The notes under the pieces were generated by a model that saw nothing but the letters and a program-made list of their open reading frames with translations, did no database searches and was not told the origin of the DNA. Of a stretch of DNA of 64,000 nucleotides, positions 43,699-52,199 are shown piece by piece (the stretch's first letter is position 1; each line of letters starts with the position of its first letter). The position numbers and the translations under genes are program-made. Source of the stretch: an uncultured Prevotellaceae bacterium (GTDB lineage: Bacteria; Bacteroidota; Bacteroidia; Bacteroidales; Bacteroidaceae); the NCBI GenBank assembly GCA_902780025.1, contig CACZDV010000014.1, positions 1 to 64,000 on the forward strand, written 5' to 3'.

Positions 43699-46676
43699 TC
43701 TACATCTTTTTGTACCTGCTTGACAGTCTTTGCCGGAGCAAGACTCCAGTTGTCCAGGTCAGGATTGCCTACATTCATGAGTTTGGGACTGTAAATCACC
43801 AATTCAGCCAACATCACGGTAACGAGCAGGCTCCACAGTATGTAGTGGAGCACCGATTCGCCTGCCACCGAGCGGACCTGATTCTGTGCATCATCCAGTA
43901 ATCCGAACTTCGAACTCTTATAGCGGTATGAACGGGTTTTAAAGGTATAATAGAGAGGCTCCAACAGTTCTGACTTGATGTCATCACTCAGTATGGAGTC
44001 TAAGAGCTGCTGGTCATCCTTTCTGTCGCTACGGAAATCCGTAAGATGACAGATGGCCATATAGACAAGTGATATGACAAAGACAGCGGGCACAAAGAGT
44101 CCCGGGTGCGAATGCCCCAGATACTTCAAAATCCAGATAGGCACGGCCGAAGACATGAGTCCTAATGCTCCCCAAAGGCCGGAGAAGAAGATGCCATAGC
44201 CCCTGAAGTAAGCCCTGACAGCAACAATGATTGCCGTCATTCCGCCCAAAGGAATTCCAATGGTCATCAGGGAATGGTTCAACAGGAAGTCTCTGCCCGA
44301 TATGCCAACAATAACCAACAGCAACAGCCAGAGTGCAGAGAGTCCGTAGAAGGTGTATCGCCACATCTTCTCCTTTTGCTGCGCACGGTTATAGTTTTCG
44401 CGCACTCCGTTGAACTTCTTTAATGTCTCTTCCTTTGCATTGATATAGCGCTTGTAATAAACCTGCTGGCGGTCTATTTCTCCCAGTTTAATAACCCATT
44501 GCTCCAAGGTACGCTCATAGCTGTATTCCTCGCTGAAGTCCTTGTACGGATCTTCGTGATACCATACTGACATCCACTGTGAGAAAGAACCATCGCGCAT
44601 CTCAGACTTAATCTGCGGATAGAGGCTATTGTCTATATGCAAGCCGTCGTTAAGCACCGTTCCGTCATGCAGCACATAAACGGGTGTCACGCCGAGAATG
44701 CGACACATTCTGTAGGCAGCTGTGCGTATGTCGTAGGCACTCAGGCGTTCGCGGTTCTCCTCACTCTTTAAATCGAAATTGCGCGTTGCCTCGTTCAGTA
44801 TCCGTAGCCATCCATGCAGTTGTGCGAAATAGGCAAAGCGTCCGTCGGGGTCAGAGAAGTCGGCCAGTTCCTTCGCCACATCACTATCGTTCATTCTTTG
44901 CCAGCGTACAAGATTCTGCTTGAGCAGTTCGCCCACTTTCTGAACGGTATCAGCACTCTTCAGATCATAGGCTGCACTACGATAAACATTATAGAGCACC
45001 TTATAAGCCAACTGTTTCGAGTAGGGCTGCCCTGCCGTCATAATGCGAACGGCCTCACATGCCATACGGTCCTCATGGCTGTACATCCACGACAGGAGTC
45101 GGCCATCAGTCAGGCTCTTCCATTCATCCTCTGATACTTCATAGTTGCCAAATGCCTTTACTATGTCAGGAAGTGACATCGATGCATACCTGGCAAGGAA
45201 CGGAATGTCCTTATCTATCTCATACACCGTACGCAGAATAGCGATACGTCCGTCGAACCCTTTTTTATATTCAAAGTAGCTGTGCAGTCTGTCAATATCA
45301 GCTGCTGAGTGCGACTCCAGGTAAAGCCACAATTTATCGTTGGGGTTACGAAGCAAAATGCTGTATTCCTCGATGTTGCTCAACATGGAAATAGCCACGC
45401 TATGCACATCGTCGCACAAATTTCCCTTCACGTCCTGATACGGGTAGGTCGGCTCCATTGCATAGATGGCCGCCATCAGGCCTGCCCTTTGGTCAGCAGG
45501 GTACCTGTTCTGTACAATATCTTTCAGTACCGTACTAAGCTTTGTGTTACCACACTGCTCCAGCCAGTTCGTAAGCCGTTCTCCGTAGAGATAGCCTTTT
45601 GCCAGTTTCTCGTTCTCTATCAGCAACGGAATGAGCTCATGTATGTTCTCGGCAATGAGGTTCTTGTCAGGGTCAACCACAAAGCTCTTATACCTGAGAA
45701 CGGGTGATGATATATCAACCTTAGGCGACTCGCCCAAGAACCATTTTTCTACTTCGTCATAAGTCCAGCGTGACTGCGGGTTCACAGTTGTCAGTCCCTG
45801 TATCAGCAACTTCACGCGGTCAGGCAGTTCGTTGATTCTGGGTATGCGTCCTTCGTTCTTGCGGCGCATCATGACGCGTTCGTTCACCGTCATCGGACAC
45901 TCGCCGAGCCAGTAGGTCAGCAGCGTGATACCCAGCGAATAGTAGTCAACGGCAGGCGAAATCTCCACCACCCCGTCGATTACGTCATTATACATCTCAG
46001 GAGCCGCATACACGGGGGTACGGGCCTGCGTGGTGCGATGTAGCCGTTCGTCATTCGACAACATGGAGGAAATGCCGAAGTCACCCAGCACCACCTCCGT
46101 ATGCTCTTTGTCCCTGAAGAAGAAATTACTGGGCTTGATATCCTTGTGGATAATACCATTATTATGGCAGAAAGCCAATGCAGCAGCAGCCTGTAACGCT
46201 ACGCGGCGGAACTGGTCAAGGTCTCCGTCGGCAGAACTCTCGTTCAGCGTGCCGCCCTGCATGTACTCCATCAGCTCATAGTCACGGTTCTTCCCTTCTA
46301 CGTATGTCTTGCCATAATCCATCAGCCGCATAATCATTTCCATGTTCATGTTCCTGACAATTTTCAGCAAGTTCTTCTTAATGACAAAACTGGGATAATA
46401 CACTTTCAGCACATACTGCTGCTCATCCCGTTCCACCAGATAGACCTGGGCTTCGCCGGAATTATCACTCAGACAACGAATATTCTTATAACGGCAGCCT
46501 TTCAGCAAGAAATCGTCATTATTTACATCGGGCTTGTCTGCCTGAATCACCGTCCTTTTTGTCGTGATGTCGGCAGAAACCGCTGCTGTTGTACGCGCCG
46601 TCTTAAGTGCCGAGTCACCGGCCTTATGATCTTCCGCTGGCTGTGTTTTGTCAATTCTTAACGTCTCATCCATCAT
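43695..46676 (-). CDS. Membrane Ser/Thr protein kinase
   Basis: This 993-residue protein has a kinase domain at about 60-315, with the ATP-binding Lys91 (YVLKVYY), catalytic loop HKDIKPSN (177-184; Asp179, Asn184), DFG (199-201) and APE (225-227), so it appears active. A long helical region of about 400 residues follows, then membrane helices about 790-910 and one near 965. The N-terminal 55 residues are Thr/Asp-rich and could be phosphorylated. It overlaps the zinc-ribbon gene and the AAA+ gene by 4 nt each. It is the probable input kinase of the operon, opposed by the PP2C phosphatase and read by the FHA protein. Confidence 0.93.
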   Translation of the reverse strand: MMDETLRIDKTQPAEDHKAGDSALKTARTTAAVSADITTKRTVIQADKPDVNNDDFLLKGCRYKNIRCLSDNSGEAQVYLVERDEQQYVLKVYYPSFVIKKNLLKIVRNMNMEMIMRLMDYGKTYVEGKNRDYELMEYMQGGTLNESSADGDLDQFRRVALQAAAALAFCHNNGIIHKDIKPSNFFFRDKEHTEVVLGDFGISSMLSNDERLHRTTQARTPVYAAPEMYNDVIDGVVEISPAVDYYSLGITLLTYWLGECPMTVNERVMMRRKNEGRIPRINELPDRVKLLIQGLTTVNPQSRWTYDEVEKWFLGESPKVDISSPVLRYKSFVVDPDKNLIAENIHELIPLLIENEKLAKGYLYGERLTNWLEQCGNTKLSTVLKDIVQNRYPADQRAGLMAAIYAMEPTYPYQDVKGNLCDDVHSVAISMLSNIEEYSILLRNPNDKLWLYLESHSAADIDRLHSYFEYKKGFDGRIAILRTVYEIDKDIPFLARYASMSLPDIVKAFGNYEVSEDEWKSLTDGRLLSWMYSHEDRMACEAVRIMTAGQPYSKQLAYKVLYNVYRSAAYDLKSADTVQKVGELLKQNLVRWQRMNDSDVAKELADFSDPDGRFAYFAQLHGWLRILNEATRNFDLKSEENRERLSAYDIRTAAYRMCRILGVTPVYVLHDGTVLNDGLHIDNSLYPQIKSEMRDGSFSQWMSVWYHEDPYKDFSEEYSYERTLEQWVIKLGEIDRQQVYYKRYINAKEETLKKFNGVRENYNRAQQKEKMWRYTFYGLSALWLLLLVIVGISGRDFLLNHSLMTIGIPLGGMTAIIVAVRAYFRGYGIFFSGLWGALGLMSSAVPIWILKYLGHSHPGLFVPAVFVISLVYMAICHLTDFRSDRKDDQQLLDSILSDDIKSELLEPLYYTFKTRSYRYKSSKFGLLDDAQNQVRSVAGESVLHYILWSLLVTVMLAELVIYSPKLMNVGNPDLDNWSLAPAKTVKQVQKDVE

Positions 46677-47611
46677 TTGTCATCATTAATTTCTGCCGAA
46701 GTAGCATTACCTAATATTACCCATTTTCCCCCAAGCTGCGGTTTAGCACATCCACAAGGACTACTATGCATGGCATGCTTGAAATTGCATACCCATGCCA
46801 AGCGGACTCCCATGGGTTTTGTGGCCATAGCATAATTACGAGCCTGAACCGGCGACGGCTGTGAGGGAGCTGACAACTTTTCCAGAATTGTTGAGAGTAA
46901 CTTTAACTTCTCTGATTTCCGCTCGGCTAACTCATCCTTCGACAGCAGCTCTTTCTTGATTACAGGAATAATGGGGTTTTCCACTCCCCTGTCCTTTGCC
47001 AGAAGTGTCAGGACACGCTCACGCAACTGCCTGTTCATCTGGTCTCTCACAATGTCCTTGTCTGACGTATAGGGAATCATGTCGTCCAAGGCCATATAAT
47101 CGCCCACGATACTCATCATTTCCCGATAGTCCTCGCTCTTCTCCACCTCGGCCATCAGGTTCTTTGCCTCCTGGGTAAGAGGAGTACCACACTGGGCGCA
47201 GAATGAGAAATTATTCAACTTACGGCAAACGGGACAGACAATGCCTCCCCTCGGACTTCCGCACTCTGGACAGAAGGCCTCGTTCCCACTCAGATGACCG
47301 CCGCAGAAAGAGCAGACATCCTGACGAACATAGTGATGGCATTTCTCGCAATAGTCAGCATCAGGCTCCATCTCGGCACCACAATGAGGGCACAGGGACA
47401 TGTGAAGCGGTTTCCCACATGTTGCACAAAACATAGCCTCGGCATCGTTCTCGGCTCCGCAATGCGGGCACTGCATAGCCGTGGCCTGCTGCTTTTTCGG
47501 CTCAAGCAGTTGCTGTTCTTGCGACTCTGCTTCTGCCTTTTCAGGCTCTTGCCGCAATGAATTAGGAGTTCTGTTAGTTTTTTCTAAATTTAATTGATCC
47601 TCGTTCATCAT
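46673..47611 (-). CDS. Multi-zinc-ribbon protein heading the kinase operon
   Basis: This protein of about 312 residues has eight CxxC pairs between roughly 45 and 145 (CPHCG, CATCG, CPHCG, CEKCH, CSFCG, CPECG, CPVCR, CAQCG), enough for four zinc ribbons. A helical region follows, then a C-terminal stretch with CNFKHAMHSSPCGCAKP, a further Cys/His cluster. No enzyme domain is seen. It is the first cistron of the operon; its stop overlaps the kinase start. Three ATGs are possible (47623, 47611, 47608); 47611 leaves about 20 nt between the promoter start and ATG. The start is therefore not certain. Confidence 0.82.
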   Translation of the reverse strand: MMNEDQLNLEKTNRTPNSLRQEPEKAEAESQEQQLLEPKKQQATAMQCPHCGAENDAEAMFCATCGKPLHMSLCPHCGAEMEPDADYCEKCHHYVRQDVCSFCGGHLSGNEAFCPECGSPRGGIVCPVCRKLNNFSFCAQCGTPLTQEAKNLMAEVEKSEDYREMMSIVGDYMALDDMIPYTSDKDIVRDQMNRQLRERVLTLLAKDRGVENPIIPVIKKELLSKDELAERKSEKLKLLSTILEKLSAPSQPSPVQARNYAMATKPMGVRLAWVCNFKHAMHSSPCGCAKPQLGGKWVILGNATSAEINDDK

Positions 47612-47634
47612 AAGAGTGTTCATAAAGACAGTTG

Positions 47635-47642
47635 CAAAGTTA
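47635..47642 (-). promoter_or_regulatory. -7 box for the kinase-AAA+-phosphatase operon
   Basis: Reverse-strand TAACTTTG lies 23 nt before the chosen ATG. The -33 element is less clear (TTTG at about 23 nt spacing). Confidence 0.5.
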
Positions 47643-47666
47643 TAAAAAAAAATGAAACCATGAAAC

Positions 47667-47697
47667 AAAAACCGCCGTAAATTTCATTTACGACGGT
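47667..47697 (-). terminator. Rho-independent terminator after the M13 peptidase gene
   Basis: On the reverse strand ACCGTCGTAAAT pairs with ATTTACGGCGGT (one G-U) around a 3-nt loop and is followed by TTTTTG. It lies just past the M13 stop and upstream of the kinase operon promoter, insulating the two. Confidence 0.8.
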
Positions 47698-47721
47698 CTT
47701 TTACCTTGATTTAGCACCTTT

Positions 47722-49755
47722 TTACCACAACGGGAGGCGTTTTTCCTTCGGAATATACATTTCGTCACCCTCTTTTATGCCGAATGCCTCATACCAGGCA
47801 TCAATGTGTGGAAGGGCTCCGTTAACACGCCAACGTCCGAGGGCATGGGGGTCGCTCTTGGTCCTGTTACGTATTTCTGCCTCGGTAATATTGCCTGCCC
47901 ACACACCAGCATAGGCCAGGAAGAAACGCTGTTCGGGGGTCAGTCCGTCAATGACGGGCAGCGGATTGTTCTTCGTAGCGTTCTTGAAGGCAGCAAAAGC
48001 CACCTGCAGACCTCCGTGGTCAGCCAGGTTCTCGCCCAGCGTCAGACGGCCGTTGGCCTTCAGGTCAGGCAGCACGTTAATGTTCGAGAAGAAGTCGGCA
48101 TACTTATCGGTTCGCTCCACGAAGTTCTTTCCGTCCGACTCTGTCCACCAGTCATGCATGTTTCCGTCCTTGTCGAACTGGCGTCCCTGGTCGTCAAATC
48201 CATGCGTCATTTCGTGGCCTATCACCACGCCGATAGCACCATAGTTAAAAGCGTCGTCAGCGGTCGGGTCAAAGAACGGAACTTGCAGAATACCAGCGGG
48301 GAAGCAGATTTCGTTCGTGGTAGGGTTATAGTATGCGTTAACCGTCTGCGGCGTCATGTACCAGTCGTCACGGTCAACGGGTTTGCCAGCCGTGTGCTCT
48401 ATCTCCCACTTGTTCCAGAAGCGGTTGCACTCCTTCATGTTCTCATAGTACGACTTAGCAGGATCAATGGTCAGTCCACTCAGGTCAATCCACTTGTCGG
48501 GATAGCCTATCTTCACATAGAAGGTATTAAGTTTCAGCAGCGCGTTCACCTTGGTGGAATCGTTCATCCAGTCTTGTGCGGCAATACGCTCGCCCAAGGC
48601 TATCTGCAGGTTGTGCACCAGTTCCTTCATGCGCTCCTTCGACGAGGCGGGGAAGTATTTCTCCACGTAGAGCTTACCGAGTGCCTCACCCATCACGCCT
48701 TCCACCTGGTTAGTGGCGCGCTTCCAGAGCGGGTAGTTCTCCTTGCGGCCTGACAGTACCTTACCGAAGAACTCAAAGTTGGCCTGGGCCACCTCTTCGC
48801 TCAGATAACTGGCAGCGCCCTGTATCTGGCGCCACTCCATGTAGTCACGATAAGTGGCGGGAATCAGCTTGGCCACCACGATGTCGGCACCCTCCATGAA
48901 GCTGGGCTGGCCAACCACCATTTCCTGAATGTAACGGCTTTCTATGCCCTTGGCATTCATGAGTTTCTCCAGCTGCAAATGGGGGTATTTGCTGTCAAAC
49001 TCCGCGAGCGTCATCTTGTTGTAGTTAGCCTGCGGGTCACGCAGCTCCGTACGCGATTTCGAAACCTGGGCCAGTGCCGTCTCCACCTTCATGATGTTCT
49101 TCATCTTCTGTTTCGATGCCTTCTGGCTGAATCCGAAGAGCTGGAACATGCGTACAATGTGCTGCTTGTAGGCTTCGCGGATTTTGGCCGTTGCCTCGTC
49201 GTTGTCCAAGTAGTACTCCTTCTGTCCCAGCGTAATGCCGCCCTGTGCCACGTTCAGAATGTTCTGCGTAGCATTCTTCTCGTCGGCTGCTATGCCTGCG
49301 CGGAAGAAACCTGAGCCGCCATACTGTGCCAGCTCCAGCTGAATGTCGAAGAGCTGCTGCATGGTCTTGGCCTTCTCCATTCGCTTAATCATCTCCATGA
49401 CGGGTGCCGTACCCTCCTGGGCGCGGCGCACGGAGTCCATAGCCAGCTTGTAGAGGTCAGAGAGCTTCTGCTCCACCGTTCCCTTGGCGTAGGTGTTGGT
49501 CTGCAACTCTTTCAAGATGCTGTTAATACGCTTGTCGTTGTCCTGTGCCAGACGGTCGAAACTGCCAAAGCGCGAATAGGCGGCAGGCAGCGGGTTTTTC
49601 TTCATCCATCCACCACAGGCATACTCATAGAAATCGGTACCCGGCTTAGCTGCCGTGTTCATGTCGGTCAGGTCAAGTCCTGACTTCAACGGTGTCTGTG
49701 CCTGAAGCGCCACAGCCATCGATGCGATTGCCATCATTGTCAATAGTCTTTTCAT
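47722..49755 (-). CDS. M13-family metallopeptidase (PepO/neprilysin type)
   Basis: This 677-residue exported endopeptidase has a signal peptide of about 20 residues ending ALQAQ. The zinc site is HEMTH at 514-518, with the third ligand Glu in GENLAD (575), and the substrate-site VNAYYNP motif and C-terminal CPLW-like LPLW end. M13 enzymes cut small peptides; in Bacteroidales they are periplasmic or surface-bound and serve peptide utilisation. All catalytic residues are present. It is monocistronic and followed by a strong terminator. Confidence 0.95.
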   Translation of the reverse strand: MKRLLTMMAIASMAVALQAQTPLKSGLDLTDMNTAAKPGTDFYEYACGGWMKKNPLPAAYSRFGSFDRLAQDNDKRINSILKELQTNTYAKGTVEQKLSDLYKLAMDSVRRAQEGTAPVMEMIKRMEKAKTMQQLFDIQLELAQYGGSGFFRAGIAADEKNATQNILNVAQGGITLGQKEYYLDNDEATAKIREAYKQHIVRMFQLFGFSQKASKQKMKNIMKVETALAQVSKSRTELRDPQANYNKMTLAEFDSKYPHLQLEKLMNAKGIESRYIQEMVVGQPSFMEGADIVVAKLIPATYRDYMEWRQIQGAASYLSEEVAQANFEFFGKVLSGRKENYPLWKRATNQVEGVMGEALGKLYVEKYFPASSKERMKELVHNLQIALGERIAAQDWMNDSTKVNALLKLNTFYVKIGYPDKWIDLSGLTIDPAKSYYENMKECNRFWNKWEIEHTAGKPVDRDDWYMTPQTVNAYYNPTTNEICFPAGILQVPFFDPTADDAFNYGAIGVVIGHEMTHGFDDQGRQFDKDGNMHDWWTESDGKNFVERTDKYADFFSNINVLPDLKANGRLTLGENLADHGGLQVAFAAFKNATKNNPLPVIDGLTPEQRFFLAYAGVWAGNITEAEIRNRTKSDPHALGRWRVNGALPHIDAWYEAFGIKEGDEMYIPKEKRLPLW

Positions 49756-49799
49756 TATTATTCTACTGTTTATTGATTAGTTAATTGAAGTTTCCCTCT

Positions 49800-50080
49800 C
49801 TTATGACCCCCTCTGACTTCTGACCCCCTCTGACTCCCCCTGTAGGGGGAGAACAGATACTTTGCATGCCCTTGAGTAGTAATGGTCCCCCTCCTACAGG
49901 AGGGGCCAGGGGAGGTCACAAATTCCCTGACCCCCTCTAATTCCTGACCCCCTCTGACTCCCCCTGTAGGGGGAGAACAGATACTTTGCATGCCCTTGTG
50001 TAGTGATCGTCCCCCTCCTACAGAAGGGGTTCTTGCTCTGGCAAGCGTCCCTGCGGGCCGAGCGAGGGGAGGTCACTTCG
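49800..50080. repeat. Duplicated GC-rich palindromic repeat block
   Basis: Two direct copies (about 49806-49920 and 49930-50080) share CTCCCCCTGTAGGGGGAG, AACAGATACTTTGCATGCCC and CCCCCTCCTACAG. Copy 2 has about 33 extra bases (near TTCTTGCTCTGGCAAG) before the closing AGGGGAGGTCAC. No gene is present in 49756-50126. It is related to the palindromes at 134-275 and inside tex and the restriction gene. Confidence 0.85.
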
Positions 50081-50126
50081 GGCTTAATTTTACTGATTAT
50101 CTCGCTATTCATGGAGGTAGGAAACT

Positions 50127-52052
50127 TTAGTTAGTTAATTCTTCCAGTTCCTCCGATAGTTTTTCCCATCGTTCCACTTCCTCGTCCAGTGCCCGCTTGG
50201 TAGTGGTGTATTCAGTGACCAGCACCATGTCGGAAGCCTTTTCCGGGTCCATCAACAATTGGTCGAGTTCCTTCAGCCGCTGTTCCATATCGTTGATCTT
50301 GCGCTCACTCTCCTCGACAGCCCGCTCTGCTTTGCGCAGCCGCCGCTGCTGTTCCTTGTGTTGGGCGTAGTCCTGCTTGGACTCATGGGGCTTATTGGCC
50401 TCATTGGCCTTATTGGAAGTAACCTCGCCCAACTGGTTAAGCTCAGTCACCTGCCGGCTGCGCAGGAAGTCGTAGATGCCGCCCAAGTGTTCGCGCACCT
50501 TGCCGCCACCAAACTCATACACCTTCGTCACCAGCCCGTCAAGGAACTCACGGTCGTGGCTGACCACGATGGCCGTTCCGTCGAAAGCCTTGACGGCCTC
50601 CTTCAGCACGTCCTTCGACGCCATGTCGAGGTGATTGGTCGGCTCATCCAGAATAAGCAGGTTGACAGGTTCCAGCAGCAGCTTGATCATGGCCAGTCTC
50701 GACCGCTCGCCGCCACTCAGCACCTTGACCTTCTTGTCGCTGGCCTCGCCACCGAACATAAAGGCCCCGAGCAGGTCGCGTATCTTCAGGCGTATGTCGC
50801 CCTTCGCCACGTTGTCAATGGTCTGGAACACCGTCAGGCTCTCGTCCAGCAGCTGTGCCTGGTTCTGTGCGAAATAGCCTATCTGCACGTTGTGACCTAT
50901 CTTCAGCTGCCCGTCGAAGGGAATCTCGTTCATGATACATTTCACCAGCGTAGTCTTTCCCTCGCCGTTCTTACCCACGAAGGCCACTTTCTCGCCTCGC
51001 TTAATGGTCAGGTTCACGCCCGAGAACACCGTGTGCTCCCCATAACGTTTGCCCACCTCGTCGCAAATGACGGGATAGTCACCCGACCGCAGACAGGGCG
51101 GGAACTTCAGGTGCAGGGCCGACGTATCCACCTCGTCTATCTCGATGGGGACCATCTTCTCTAACTGCTTGATTTTCTGCTGTACCTGCACGGCCTTCGT
51201 CGCCTTATAGCGGAAACGCTCTATAAACTGGCGCATGTCAGCCATTTCCTTCTGTTGGTTCTCGTAGGCACGCTGCTGCTGTTCGCGGCGTTCGCGGCGC
51301 AGCACCACATACTCGTCGTACTTCACCTTATAGTCGATAATGTGTCCGCACGATATTTCGAGCGTGCGGTTACATACATTATTGATGAATGCACGGTCGT
51401 GACTGACCAGCATGACAGCCGACGGCGACGTGGCCAGAAACTGCTCCAGCCACTGTATGGACTCAATGTCCAGATGGTTGGTCGGCTCGTCAAGCAGCAG
51501 CACGTCAGGACGTTGCAACAGTATCTTGGCCAGCTCAATACGCATGCGCCAACCGCCCGAGAACTCACTCGTGGGGCGACCGAAGTCCTCACGACGGAAG
51601 CCCAGTCCCACCAGCGTGCGTTCCAGCGCTGCCTCCTGGCTCTCGGCACCCATCATCAGGTAGCGCTCGTGTGCCTGGGTGTAGCGTTCCACCAGTGCCA
51701 TATAGTCGTCGGTCTCATAGTCCGTGCGCTCGCCCATCTGCCGCTCCAGCTCCGCCACGCGCTGCTTCAGCGCAGCTACGTCGGCAAAGGCCTTGCGGGC
51801 CTCGTCGGCAACGGTAGTGTCGTCAGCCAGCACCATCACCTGCGGCAGGTAGCCCACCTGCGTATCCTGCGGGACACTCACCCTGCCGTCGGTTGGCTGC
51901 TGCAGGCCGCTGATGATTTTCAGCAGCGTTGACTTTCCTGCTCCGTTCTTGCCCACCAAGGCGATGCGGTCTTTGGCGTTCACCACGAACGATGCGCCCT
52001 CAAACAGCGGCTTCGCGCTGAACTCGACCTTCAAATTCTCTATAGAAATCAC
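50127..52052 (-). CDS. ABC-F family ATPase (Uup-like)
   Basis: This 641-residue soluble protein has two ATP-binding cassettes and no membrane domain. Walker A is GKNGAGKS at 34-41 and GKNGEGKT in the second half; signatures are FSGGWRMRIE and LSGGERSRLA; Walker B motifs are LLLDEPTNHLD and LILDEPTNHLD. The linker between cassettes is basic and helical (interacts with the ribosomal E site in EttA/Uup relatives). A C-terminal coiled coil (about 560-640) is Uup-like. A repeat-derived NKANEANKPHES insert precedes it. Housekeeping ribosome function is more likely than antibiotic resistance, but is not proven. Confidence 0.93.
   Translation of the reverse strand: MISIENLKVEFSAKPLFEGASFVVNAKDRIALVGKNGAGKSTLLKIISGLQQPTDGRVSVPQDTQVGYLPQVMVLADDTTVADEARKAFADVAALKQRVAELERQMGERTDYETDDYMALVERYTQAHERYLMMGAESQEAALERTLVGLGFRREDFGRPTSEFSGGWRMRIELAKILLQRPDVLLLDEPTNHLDIESIQWLEQFLATSPSAVMLVSHDRAFINNVCNRTLEISCGHIIDYKVKYDEYVVLRRERREQQQRAYENQQKEMADMRQFIERFRYKATKAVQVQQKIKQLEKMVPIEIDEVDTSALHLKFPPCLRSGDYPVICDEVGKRYGEHTVFSGVNLTIKRGEKVAFVGKNGEGKTTLVKCIMNEIPFDGQLKIGHNVQIGYFAQNQAQLLDESLTVFQTIDNVAKGDIRLKIRDLLGAFMFGGEASDKKVKVLSGGERSRLAMIKLLLEPVNLLILDEPTNHLDMASKDVLKEAVKAFDGTAIVVSHDREFLDGLVTKVYEFGGGKVREHLGGIYDFLRSRQVTELNQLGEVTSNKANEANKPHESKQDYAQHKEQQRRLRKAERAVEESERKINDMEQRLKELDQLLMDPEKASDMVLVTEYTTTKRALDEEVERWEKLSEELEELTN
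50385..50428 (-). repeat. 9-bp repeat tract inside the ABC-F gene
   Basis: Reverse-strand units near AATAAGGCC (AATAAGGCC, AATGAGGCC, AATAAGCCC) in frame encode NKANEANKP. The tract lies between the second cassette and the C-terminal coiled coil. It shares the AAGSCC core of the metH and U32 tracts but is read in another frame. Confidence 0.7.
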
Positions 52053-52085
52053 CTTTTTTCTTTATTTGTAATGGTTTTACGGATG

Positions 52086-52093
52086 CAAAGGTA
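52086..52093 (-). promoter_or_regulatory. -7 box for the ABC-F gene
   Basis: Reverse-strand TACCTTTG, 34 nt upstream of the ATG at 52052. It is divergent from the tex promoter. Confidence 0.55.
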
Positions 52094-52134
52094 GTGTAAA
52101 AAATCGACTTAGCGAAGAATTTGTCTTTATTTAT

Positions 52135-52165
52135 TTTGTATTTCACCCGCTTTTTCGTATATTTG
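52135..52165 (+). promoter_or_regulatory. Promoter for tex
   Basis: TTTG (52135-52138), 19 nt, then TATATTTG (52158-52165), 35 nt before the tex ATG. A full match to the -33/-7 layout. Confidence 0.7.
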
Positions 52166-52199
52166 CAGTCAAAACTTAATTATCAATGACAATCAAGAA

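Noticed and set aside
39014-47611. Type VI or type VII secretion locus
   Set aside because: Kinase, FHA and phosphatase fit, but no sheath, VgrG, ClpV, membrane-complex or ESX genes are present.
49770-50112. Two overlapping short frames with repeated RRGTITTQGHAKYLFSP
   Set aside because: They are translations of the duplicated palindromic repeat, not genes.
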